Shown: piece by piece, positions 47,471 through 60,500 of the stretch | Layout: each line of letters opens with the position of its first letter | Position numbering within the stretch: position 1 is the stretch's first letter | DNA from: Priapulus caudatus | Taxonomy: Eukaryota; Priapulida; Priapulimorpha; Priapulimorphida; Priapulidae | Reading direction: 5' to 3' | NCBI RefSeq assembly: GCF_000485595.1 | Contig: NW_014577074.1 | Location: forward strand, 269,971 to 333,230 | DNA: 63,260 nt | Notes under the pieces: generated by a model | Databases searched by the model: none | What the model saw: only the letters and a program-made list of their open reading frames with translations | Told to the model about the DNA's origin: nothing | Program-made: the position numbers and the translations under genes

Positions 47471-48159
47471 GTGGCAGCAGCAGCAGTAGCATTAGTGCTG
47501 TGTGTTTATGGCAGCTGCCATGTTGGCGGCTTCGTTGAATGTGTTTGTTGTTTTCGGAGTCTAAAGGGACTGCGTAAAAGCAATGCTACGTATACCAGTC
47601 AGTAGTTCTGTCTGCGAGCAGCTTGTTTTTATAATGATAGCTGTTGTGATAATGTAGACACGTTGAAATGGTTTTTCGTGGACGTCATACGGTAATGGTA
47701 TTAAGGAATATTCCGTCACTTGTACACCACATAAAATGCTCGGCACAAAATTGTCTGTTGAAAAGGCACGTGCAAGCTATATTTTCGTTATCACACACAT
47801 GCGTGTACGTATCACTATTGCTCATTCTGTTCTGTTGTAGTAACAAGTATGCTAGCCCAGTTATAAATTACTCAAACCATATCTAATATAGCCATAGCAG
47901 CTGTTATATGGCTGATGGGTGAGAATTCCTATCTCTGTTCTTTACCATGTTCTTTAAAATTAATATTTTTGTCTGTGCCATACTCACACAGAGAACAATA
48001 TAATATGTATCCTGGTTACTGTTATTTGCAGACAGTGTATTTATGTGAACCCTTTAAATACATTTGTCTTTACAAGAATGAATGGATACAAGTACAGATT
48101 TTGGTTCCAGGCCCTAATGTTGACTGTGAAGAATAAGGCATTGAAGTTGTATTTTTGTG

Positions 48160-48165
48160 AATAAA
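48160..48165 (+). promoter_or_regulatory. ICA1: Polyadenylation signal AATAAA (ICA1)
   Basis: AATAAA about 690 bases after the ICA1 stop, in AT-rich 3' UTR-like sequence with no other good plus-strand candidate before it. Confidence 0.5.
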
Positions 48166-51100
48166 AAATATGAAACAAATGCCTCTTCCGACCGTGGAAC
48201 TGCCAGCTTTCATTTACACGTCCGTCTTTTTAAGTCATGTTACAAGACAAGATATTGCGGAGGGATGTCGTATCCTGTCCAAGTTTTAAGTTACTTGTTA
48301 GTAGTACCTGTGTAGGTTTAGTTAGTTATATACTATTGTCTAGTGTTTGAAGTGCAAAAGAAAATTCCATAGTTCGTACATTCTTGTGCTCCAACGTTAC
48401 ACTCGTGTGCGCATTCGCATGTGTGGCAGAGTTCCTATTTGCATTCGTGTATTGCTATATCATTAGCTATCAATAGTGGTCATGGTGATAAAGTGATTTG
48501 GGTTTTAAGGCTGAATTTCAATGTATAAACCGAATTAAAGTGCCACTGTCAGAATGACCAAAACCGTCAGCCAGAGAAATTCATTTATTACAATATAGAA
48601 CAATCTTTAATTGACCTATCCACCACGAGTGAATGACAAGTAGGTCTAGCCAATCAGTGTTGCAGTAAAAGCATTCTAAACATTGTGCTACTTAACAAAG
48701 GGTTGCAAAGACGACAATTTGGTGTGCACTCGTAAAAAATCTGATCTAGCTTGACCACAACGTCAACAATATCCAAGAAGGGAGGGGTGGTTATCATGTT
48801 CAGACGGATAGATCAGAGGAAGGGAAATTGTATTTATTTAACATTATTCATTATTTAAGGTGTCTGATGCATAGATTACTCCATGTGATAGCTCAAAGGT
48901 GTCACAAACCTGCACGTCAGAACAGAAATGTACTGAATGTAAAATATATCAAACTTCTTGGGTGTATTTACGATTAGTATTTATTGAATGGGTGTATGTA
49001 ATTTCTAAAGGAACATTATTTAACTAGTATACCAAAGAGTGAAAATATGCTTTTAAGTTTATTTTTCCGTTTAATATATTTATTTCAGTTCACTATGGAC
49101 CAAATCTAAGATACTTGTACCAAAGATGCTATTTACAATTTATATAATCTACAGCGCAGATATATCGTTGAAGCCTGTATCCATATTTCACATATATGAT
49201 CAAGTAAATAAATATGTGGTGTCTAAATACCTATTAGTATGGTTAACTTTTTTGTGGAATAATGTTTTAGGTCACATTTAGGGTTAATTTCAGGTCATTT
49301 TTAATTATTGAAATATATTTACATTTGTGTGTCTATCTACATTACGTTTCTTTGCAAGTCTTGTCTCTTTTATCCCATCATACTTGTTATCCCATATAGC
49401 CCACCATCCCTCCCAGCCGGAGCCAACAAGGCATGGCCGACGTGGTTATGCCTAAATCGCATCAGGACAGGGTTTGGTCGATGCGGGGCACTCATACAGA
49501 AATGGGGATACACTGAAGATGGCCCAACCGAATGCGACTGCGGGGAGGACCAATCTCCTGAAATGCCCCCTATTACCAGAGCCCTGTAGCCCTGGAGACC
49601 TTGAGGCTCATGCCGTGCCTGGAGACCGTGCCTGGAGACCATGCCAGGTCATGTGTGCTGCAGTGGCTAGGCCGGGTGTAGTGTAGTGACCCGAGAAGAA
49701 GAAGAAGAAGAAGCCCACCAAAAACAACCTGAAACTACTAATGTAGTGTGCTGACCTTTTATTTGATTTAAGAATTTGAACTCAGTCATGTTTTTTGCAC
49801 TAGGACACTTAGTAAATCAATTATGAACAAATTAATTTTTTTTTTTCACAGCTGTATTACTAGTATGTACTAATACATTCTAAAGATGGAACAGTTACAT
49901 TACCACAATACTATCGATAGAGTATTTAGTACTACATTTGGATGTAAACAAATGCCGACTGCACGTGAATGTATCAAACGATCCTTTATCATGACAAAGA
50001 CAACAGCAGGAATGTAAATACGTGATACTAATGATCTAATAATAGGAACAGATGCAACTTAGATAGCCACCTAACCCATTAACATTAGCAGTACGTAATA
50101 GTGGGACCCTCCCTCTATTATGTGCTCTTAATAATCTCCAAATTACACTAAACACAGAAAACTAGTGCATACCAAAAACCCGATCATGAGAGGCAGACGA
50201 AGAAACGTCGACACGAACAAAAACTTTCACGAAACGATCTATATAAAATAAACACGAAGTAATGAGAATTAGAAGCACATAGCAGCCGCACACGTGCCGT
50301 CCTCCCCGCATTTAACGACACCCCACGGTAAAAAACATGGCCGCAGCCCCGAGAGGCGGCCCGGCCCAATATCAGACACTGACTGCAGAGACATAGCTAT
50401 TTACATCGTAGCGTGCAGAGCGACCGGTGGGTGATTCGCCAAGTAAAATCGTGCGACTAAGTGAGTACTGACCGAGCTGAAAAAACTTGTGTGAATAGCA
50501 TTGCGTGCCGGCGTGCTGCATAAGTTGCTTGTTTGCAATTAAAAATCGGTTTAAGAACGTTGAACCGGCCAATGTATCACGCAGAAAACTACACAGGTGC
50601 CATCATGCACGCACGCACGCACGCACGCACGCATATACACATAAACACCTGCAACACACACGACTTACACTCGGGGCATCAATCCCTGAAGGTTGGAGAC
50701 CGACGAGTAGTTAGTTATACGTACGTTGCTCAACAGTTACCACAACGTAGACGGTATGTACATTTAGCGAGTGCACAGACCGAGTATCCAGAGTACTGAG
50801 AACAGAGTACAGAGTATCCAACGAGTTTGTTCACATGCGAGTGTTAGCTCTTCCTGGCAGTGTAGTCCGCAAGTGAACTTTATGCATTGCTGCACAGGGA
50901 GCCTGGTGCCACACCGCCGACCCCGAACACAACACGAGTGGAGAGATGTCGGTACGACACCAGGCGTCCGCGCGGTCGGAAACATTACAAACGGTCACGC
51001 CGTCACAAACCTACGACGTCATCAACTCTTGGCAGGTGGAGCGCAAAATTTATGCCGTTCAAGGCTTGCGACGTTGAAACCAATTACAAATTTTCAAACA

Positions 51101-51519
51101 GCGAACACTGTATAATTAAACATTAACGAACCGAGACTCGCTCTATGAGTGAATCCGACTCGTGTACGTAAAAAACGTTTAACACGTCGGATCAAGAATT
51201 CACGCTTCTCCCAGTGTGTCATCCGACGTTCTCTAAGAACATCCAAACGAACGAGCAATGGCGTAACGAGCGAATTATACAACCCATCCAAACATCTACT
51301 GTTCAAAATTCAAAGATTGGTCTCAGAAAAACGCCGATTATCTATAGAAAATGACGGGGTAATCTGTAAAAACGAGCGTTTATCAGCAGAAAACGACCGA
51401 TTATCAGTACACTGTTTAAGCTGTGTCGTGCCCGGACTGACAGCTGTTTACACGGCTGCCTGTATAAGCCCTTTTGCACACCGACCTCGCACTCACTCGA
51501 CACAGGCAGGCGGAGTTGC
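48166..51519. other. ICA1-TOP2 convergent intergenic region
   Basis: About 3.3 kb between the ICA1 polyadenylation signal and the TOP2 stop codon. It contains a retrotransposon fragment (49,391-49,720), a (GCAC)n run at 50,607-50,632 and otherwise unremarkable AT-rich sequence. No other gene is supported. The 3' UTRs of both genes extend into it. Confidence 0.6.
49391..49720 (+). mobile_element. 3' fragment of a non-LTR retrotransposon
   Basis: A short frame reads TWLCLNRIRTGFGRCGALIQ, then KWGYTEDGPTECDCGEDQ. This is the C-terminal zinc-knuckle-like region that follows the reverse transcriptase in many LINEs (pattern LNR.RTG.GR...W......C.CG). It is followed by non-coding sequence and ends in (GAA)n at 49,694-49,711, a usual LINE-type tail. 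It is severely 5' truncated. Confidence 0.75.
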
Positions 51520-54500
51520 CTAAAAGTCGCTGTCGCCATCATCGTCGTCGAACTTGTATTTCACAGGTTGCCGAGACCGACCCGGCCGTTCCTTCGCTGC
51601 CACGTTTTTCAGTATGTTGTCAAAGTCTTCGTCGTCGTCGTCGTCGTCCGATGTTGCCTTCTTCTTTGGCTTCTTCTGAAAGGTGAAACAACCGGATGTT
51701 TGGAGGCACAACAACAACTTGGAATAATAAGTTTACCAGATGTCATGGTAACAGTGGATGAATTCAAATCTTTTAGCCTGCTAACGACATTTATCTGCAT
51801 AAATCAATCTATCACTCTAAGCGCACATCTAGCCTTGTCACTTTGCCAAAGGTGGCCCATAAAATTATAGGTGGACAAACAAAACTAACAACACAAGCAA
51901 CGAGAGTGCTAGGAGAATAAACAAGTGCCGCAGTGCGACAGGGCTCATCTGGTGTCTGGTGTTCTGCTGATAAATTCATTTGTGCATAGCAAGACGTCTT
52001 ATACATAAGACCTCAAATTTCGGCACAGTGATGGATTTTCCTACCATGATGCTATACACCGACTATCACGAGCCTAGGTCGAGCCGTTTAGATTTGTGCC
52101 GCAATTCTGCATTTCCTTCCTATACCTTAAGTTAAGGAGGGAATGTTCCCCCTTCTTTTACACCTCTTGACCTTTGACCCCCAGCCTCGACATCCCAACT
52201 CGTTTTCGGATTACCCCCCCACGTCCCGAATATCGTGACCGTACGCAGAGCGGCTAAGATTTGTGCCCAACTGTTGACGCACGGATGCACGCTCATGCGA
52301 TTCTACAAGCTGCATCTGACTATGTCAGATGAGCTAAAAAGTATCTAGCTATCATTCTAAGCACACACCTAACCTCATCTCGTTTCAAAAAAGGTGCACA
52401 TAAAATAATGTGCAAACAAACAAAAACAAGATGCTAGAAGAATATCAAAACCACGTATACATCTAACTAGTACTCTAAACAACACGCTACAGCTCCAGCG
52501 CCATGCTAGCTTTACCTCTTTTAATAAGTTGTGGCAAATATAACACCATGCAAGCAAAAAAACAAATACAAAAAGGCAATGCACAAATTACCGCACCTTT
52601 GGCGGTGCCTTTTTCTTCGGACTGAATGCGATGTCCGACGCGCTGTCGCTGTCCACGGCTGGCTTCTTGGTCGCCTTCTTACGCGGCGCCGCAACCTTCT
52701 TTGCCTTCGGTACGACCTCCTCCTCCTCCTCGCTGGAGTATAGGAACTTCTTTCCCGCCGGCTTCTTCTTGGCATGTACTTCTGAAAATACGTGAAACTC
52801 AATGATTATGCGTGCAGTTCATAGCCGTGTCACGCCTTTACACACTAACTATGCTGGTTTGCTAGTCAACAAACAGCTACAGAAGGGGAATACTACAAAT
52901 AAATTAATATATATATCTATCTACATATATTGTATATATATATATATATATATAGGAAAAGAGAGAGGGGGGAGAGAGGGAGGGGAATGGGAGGGAGGGA
53001 AAAATAGAGAGAGAGAGAGAGAGATGACCTTTCTGGGTTTCCGTGCAACACAATAAACAGACAGCGCGCGACGCTCACCTTGGACCGAGTCATCGGAATC
53101 ATCCGCCTTTCTCTTTTCACTCAACTTTCCCATTGACAGCAAGATGCTCGGTTGCTTGTCATCTGCATAGAGACAAGACCTTCTGAACACCCACCTCAAC
53201 AATTGCTCAGCAGAATTTCACCGATCGCAATAATTAAGAATTTGAAAACAAAAATCCCAGAAATCTGCAGACGATTCCCATGCCTAAACTGAGGATGTTA
53301 ATGTCACTTGTATGGAATTATCTCGGACCATGCTTTGAAGCTAGCGTACCTTTCTTGGCGGGTTTGGATTGACGATTCACCTTCTTCTTCTCATCTTTGT
53401 CAGCTTCAGTAAATCGTAAAAAAATCACGCAACTATATAACATTACAAAATGCCAAAACAAGGGAAACGATTGAAAATACATTTGATTATTACAATTGAG
53501 GACTAGTGAGTGAATTCATATACACCTATTATTATCTATAAACAATTGTTACACTCACCTGTAGCTAACAGCACTACATAAATGCAGTTATCTTACCTTG
53601 TGTATAATTCAAGCACAGCAACAGTAGGGACAGTGATTTTCCGCAATCACGGAAAAGGGACGAAAAACACGGAAACGGCCATTGGAAACGGAAAAACGTA
53701 ATTTGAACATATTACATGGAAATTTCAATAAAATCACACAAAAACCGTCGACAATAGCATTGGTATGATATGGTTTACATTCAGACAAGTTTCAGAGCGA
53801 AATTACTTACAATTACGACTTTTAGTAGCCCTGTGTTCATAATTTTATTATGAACACATTACCCTACAGGTTCTTTCAAAGTAGCCCTGTGTTTCATAAT
53901 TTTAGTAGCCCTTTGTTATTTTGTTAATTTTAGTAGACTTTTAGTAGCCCTGTGTTCATAATTTTATTATGAACACATTACCCTACAGGTTCTTTCAAAT
54001 GTTGTACCAAATACCTTTTTTTTCATGCAAATATATGTAAACGGAATTTTGCATTTTTTGTGTGTACAATCTCTATGGCAAAACGGAATTTCCATTTTTT
54101 CTTTACTTTGAAACAGAATTCGCGATTTTTCCAAACGGAAAAGGGAATTTTTTTGAAACGGAAAATCACTGTCCCTACAACAGGCAACAGCAAGATCAGC
54201 AGTTGGCAATAAAGTGCCTCAATGGTGACAATGTGGCACGTGCGCGAGAAACAACTTAAACTGGCCTAGCTTGACCGACCACATTATGTGCACTGTCATT
54301 AGAACATATTTACTTTGTAAATATAACGAACTAACCACGACCACCAACATACCTGTCTTAGATTTCGGTCCCGCAGTTTTCTTTGCAGCACCTGGCAAAT
54401 TAAGATGACAAAGGTAAAACATGTTTATTGCAGTAAGTTGCGACAGACTAAACACCCCTGGTCATTCACGCTCAAGTTTGCTTTAGTAATTAAAGTCTTC

Positions 54501-57500
54501 CCCTCTCTTCTGCACTGCCTTTCACCTAAAAAAGGTCCAAACCATAAATTTTTCTCGGGTTTAAGAAAGGAGAAGGGTAGTCATTGCAAAATCTTTGTTT
54601 GGTGCTCTCTGGTTGCATTCTCAGCCTTATATCGAGAGAAAATGTTTCAAATAAAATAAAATTTATCTAAATATAGAAAAAATACCTATTCATCGGAGAA
54701 TTTTTGTTCTGGCGGGATATCTGAAAAGGAGAGCGTAATCTACCCGACCATCGCAATGCCCGACTGCGGTGCTGTACCTGTCGGCTTCGACGCCTGAGGA
54801 GAGACTCTGTCCATGAGCGAGGGGAAGTTTGCCTCCTCGTCACTGTCACTGGGGATGTTCTCGATGAGATTCGCCACTGAAACGCAAAACAACGCACGAA
54901 TTCAGCACCTAGCGCATGAGAAACGTTATACACTCGAACCTCTCAATCTGGGTTCATTCAAAATAAACCCTAAGTGTATTTTCTACACAGCTGTTCATAC
55001 TATAGAGGTGGTTGCACCGTATAACTGCCACTTATGGGAAATTACAAGCGTGTTACCATTAATATTACAGACTAGCTCTATGCAGAGCATGTTAATTAAA
55101 AATCACCTTTCTTCCGTGTTTCTTCTGCACTACTGGGAGCAGCAATACCACTTATGCTGTCATCATCGTCGTCATCAATCAGAATTGGAGCTGCTTTCTT
55201 CTGCGGAGCCTTCCTCGGCGACCTGATAGCAACCATCAACAACTAATGAAATCCTTATCAACAAATAATCAATCATTAACAATGTGCAGTTTCCATTTAT
55301 TCACACACTTTATATGCAAGATGACGGTAAAAAATGCCAACAGCAATAATGCTAAATAAGCACCGACATACAGTTAAATACCATTTCACTAATGCAACGT
55401 GCAAGAGGGTTCACACACATGAAACATAACTATTTTCTAAGACCTCTTACAAATCTCTGCATTGGAGTTTGAGTAAACGTGTGCACAACCACGAGCGTAA
55501 GTCACCACCCTGTTTGTTCCCAATGAGGTTCACTAGCTCACATCTAGCAATGCTGCGAACAAGCCTTAAGGAAACACGTTTCTTTGCGGCACTGCTTAAA
55601 CTGGGAGGTCGATAGCTCCGACCGTCAGTTCTGACGAGCGCCAAATACCAATGATTCCCTCGCCACATGTCCGCTGCGAAGTCACGCATGCCTACCCTCT
55701 ATCCACGTGCATTTATTATTATTAATATTATTAGTTACCATTATATTTTCAGTATTATTAGTTTTAATTACTTATATTATTTTTATTACATTTATTGCAA
55801 ACGAAATTCAACTAAAAATTAAGGGAAAATTGAACTGAAATTGAACATTTTTTTAGAAGATGGCCACTGATACAAACACGTTATTATTAATTCTTATAAT
55901 TAACTACTATTACTAATTAACAATTAATATTATGTTTATTAAATATTAATGTTTACTAACATCAGGATTACGTACACGCCTAAAAGTAAGACATTAACAT
56001 TAGTAAACATTAATAACGAACAATAAGACCCACAAACGTTTACTAATAAAATCACGACAGACGCACCTCGGCTTGGCGACCTTCCGTGGACTCTTGGCTT
56101 TCGTCGGCATGAAGTCGTCGTCGTCAGTACTGTTTGCGTCGTAATCGTCCTCGCTCGGCAGCGGAGACGTGATGTTGTCGCCGTCGTTGTCGTCGTTGTC
56201 GTCGCTGCCTCGCTCGTTGCCACCATCCTCGTCCTCGTTGTCACTGAACGTGTACTTGGCCTTGGCAACTGCGCGAAAAACCAGGCGAGTTATCAATATA
56301 ATTAATATATAATAGCTTATTATAATATTGCTACGATGCACTGCAGCATTAATCCACTCATCTGTCCAACTGCCCAACTGTGATAATCATGCTCCACTCC
56401 TGGATATCGTTGCTAGTTGCATTTCGCAAGACGGGTTTTGGCGGATTTTTCGTCAGCGCACGCGAAATTGCCGATGTCGTTACTTGCAGACTGCCGGACT
56501 TCGTTACTAAGCAGTGTTTTTTAGAATGCTTCTAACGAAACAATGGCTGGTTAGAGCTACCGTCCATCACTTCAGGCAGAGAGTTCAACTACATTAGAGG
56601 AATGCATCGACGTGAGTTAAAGGTTAGAGAGAACAGACACACGATTCCAGTGAGAACCACGCGTAGGTAGGAGATGCCGCATGGTGCTGATAATTTCGGA
56701 TAACACACAGCGACTCACCGGCCGCCCGCCGCTCGGTCTTTTCTCTCGGTATGATGATCTCCTCCTCTTCCACGATCGGAGGTTTCTTCAATGGCTTGAA
56801 GCTGATCTTCGGTTGTTTTGCGTCCTCTGCAAACACAGGACACAAACACATTAAACGTGTGTGCAATCAAAATGAACGAAAATATGATAAATACATTGAT
56901 ATGTAATAAAATAATGTAAATACATATTACACACATACACGCACACATATATATAATAAAAGGTCAACGTGAAGAGCGTCAGTAGTATTAGCACAGTAGT
57001 ATTCAGTCATCAGCACGGTCTGTTCATTACCAAGGAAATGAGACATTTTGCATGGTTCAACACATATTATTATTATTGTTGCTGTTGTTGTTGTTGCTAC
57101 AAAATAACTAATAAAATTAGTTTCACAGCAAACATTATTTTTATTATTTTTATTAAAGACATTATTCTACATGGCAAGACAACAGGCCATGTAACTACAC
57201 GTGTACGTATAATGTTGGAATCCGACAAACAAAATCGAAATGACGATGAGATTATTTTACTTGCCTTTGGGTTTGCGTACTACTTTCTTCGTCTCTAGGC
57301 GCTCACTCAGTGGCTTCATCTCTCCATCGTCGCCGTTAGCAACCTTGGTGCTCTCCTCATCACTGCCTTCTCCGTCGAATTCCAGCTTCACCATTGTCTT
57401 CTTCGCCTGCGACATTCGTAATAAAACAAGCGTACATTACCGAAGCTTTGCTACCTGACTGACTGACAGGGTTACTTGAAGCATTGATAATTTTGTATTT

Positions 57501-60500
57501 ATTCAGCACGCATCCCCTGCCAGGTGGATTCTGCTACGGAATGGCCTTTCTGAGAAGTCTGTTACGACGAACGAAAAGATGAAAGAAAGGTGGCAACATT
57601 GCTAGTTAAATTGACTACGTCACGAATTTTCCATGGTAAAATTTGTTGCCATTTTTGTTGCCATTTTTTTACATTAAAAGTAAGAACTAACGGGACTAAA
57701 CGTATCGTCAAATTCTTACCTGATAAGATTGTTTCTCAACTAGTTAAAAATCCAAAAAACCTGGACGATTTGATATTGTGTTCCTGACATTAATTGCTTG
57801 CTATGGGCTATGTATGAGACACGAGTGTATGTTCACATCAAACAATATAGTAAAATAAGAAGTATAATGCAGCAATTATACCATAAAAGTGAACAGAATT
57901 ACTTATATTTTGTGAACAATTGGAAATATTTTTTTAATTTTTTACTATTTACGGTGACGTAATCACTTTAATGGAACACAAGCAACGACGATACGTGAAT
58001 TATATAATTCACTTGATGTTCTCTAGACTAAGAAATATATTAATAGTATATTATATTGTATAGGATTATATTACCTGTCTTTATTTATATAATGCTCATT
58101 TGATGCTCTCAAGAATAAGAAATATATTAACTAGTATATTGTATTGGATTATATAGCCTGTCTATCTTTGTACAATGCTTTTTTGACGTTCTCAAGAATA
58201 AAAAATATATTAAATAATATGATATATTGTATTGTATTATATTACATATTATGTCTATAATTGTATAATTAACTTCTGATGTTACCTTAGCTCTACCCTT
58301 CACTTCGTTGGCCATCGCTGCTTTCTTCCTTAGTTCAGCATCGATTACGGGAACCACTCTCCGACCCATTGGAGACGGCTTAGTCTCTTCTTTGTTACAC
58401 TTCTTCACCTGGAGATTTTAGTGCCAATCGATATGTGAAATGTTATTAGGGATGTGAATAGGGATAATTTTTCTAATAAGACTATAGCATAAAGAACGAC
58501 CAACTTTATTCTCTGTGTAATATATTCGTTCTAGTGCTTTTCTTGTTAATTCTTTAAAGGATCTCTCTGTAAAGGATCCTCCAGATTTCTTTGTAGACAT
58601 ATAGCATTAACTATATATTATACAATTAGGAATATCTTTATTACTTACTAACTTTATTTCTTATAATTTATGCTATTAAAATAACAAGAATGAAGCCATC
58701 AGCTACTTCTTAATGATTCATTTGGTGATTAAACCCCATGCATATCTGTGAAGTATAGGGTTTAACCGTTTATCAACACCTTCCATAGCCAGAGCATTGT
58801 TCAGCCACTACCTACTGACACTCACCTTTGCAACTCTCCCCTTGGCAGTCTTTTTCGTCTTTGTTATACCAGACTGTTCATCTTCCAGTTCCCTTGCTTC
58901 TTGTTTCTAGAATCAAGTAACGATTGTCATGAATTAACTCAAATGATACATGGCCAAATATGCAACCAAAGCAAACTTACCACAAAAGCCACCTCATAAG
59001 TACCTTTAATAATGATATTATATATATTATATGTATTTTTTTTAAATAATTTACATTATTTTTTAATTTAATCAATTTTTTAACAGAACATTTTCGTAAA
59101 ATTATTTTGTTTTTTTCTAGTTCATACGAATGTTTGTAATTTTTTTATCTCATACTTACCTTTAATTTTTATCAAATTTATAATGTAAACAGCCATTTAC
59201 ACATCTCCCCGGAATTCGCTAACATGGCAACAAGCATGTGTACTATCTATCTCCCATCACCATGCTGCTCAATGCCAGTAGAGCGCAGTCCGCCTCAAGC
59301 ACGTAATATTATAATTACGTAATATAACAATATTGTATATTAAACTAATATAACACTATGAATAATGAGTTGTGTGCTCGTGGCGTGTAAACCTGCACAA
59401 TATATACTACGGCGCACTTACGTCTAGTTCCTCGAGGAAGGCATCCAAGTCCTCGACCCAGAGGTCGGCACCCGACTTCCCACGCAGCACCATGAGCTCA
59501 ACCGCCTAAAACACACACAAACACAAGCACGTCGGTCACACAGTCAATCCTCGTTAACGCCACGTTAAAACGTTGTCACCATGAGACCGACCTGTCAGCC
59601 TATGCGCGATTCACAGGCAGCTCTAGCCAAGACGAGACGTTCGAAAATGCAGTGCTTACAGTTGAGATTTTGGTACGAATATGTAAAAACGCATATAAAC
59701 TGGTTCAGCTTGACCAATCAAGTAATAATATATCAAAGAGATTAATAGGTTCTATCACAGTATGAGCTTGAGATGGGATATCTCACCCGAGTTATAGATA
59801 TCCCATCTCATACGAGCGTAGCGAGTATGAGACGAGGTTATCTATAATGAGGGTGAGATATCCCATCTCAAGCTCATACTGTGATAGAACCTATTTCTCG
59901 CATACTTTTCTTCTTCTTTTTTATACAAAATTTCATTTCAGTTCAATAGTAATTCAATATTTTGCAAAATTTTCAATTTATTATTTTTATTTATATATAT
60001 ATATATATATTTTTATTTTTTTTATTAATTAATTTTATGAGTATTGATTGGTCAAAAACTGTAAAGGTGACCTTTGACCTTAAGGAAAATCATTGGATTA
60101 AAAAGTAGTGCGAGATAAACCCATCTCGGGGTCTGCAAGTTATCCCGAGGATTTATCTCGTTGGCTATCTCAGGGGATATCTCATACCTAGTATGCGAGA
60201 AGTGGTTATCTCACTCAGACAGATAGGGCAATTGAGTTACGAATGAGTGGAGCTACTCTGAAACACCCTCAAAAAGCATGTATCAGATTACATTAGACTT
60301 GGATTATTACGATATGATTAAATACGATGACAAGATTATTAATTTTCATAGTAAAATCGTCAAATACATCGATCCAAAACATCCTATAGGAAACACACAT
60401 AGGAACGACGATTCTTTGTTGCTATTGCTTACGCTATAGCAATGGCTACGAGACTTTTTAATTTTACAATCACTCCATTTAATTTTAATCTGTTAGCAAC

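Noticed and set aside
52592-52596. TOP2 donor at CG|GTAATT
   Set aside because: It leaves phase 2, whereas the last exon needs phase 0; the donor AAG|GTGCGG a few bases earlier fits.
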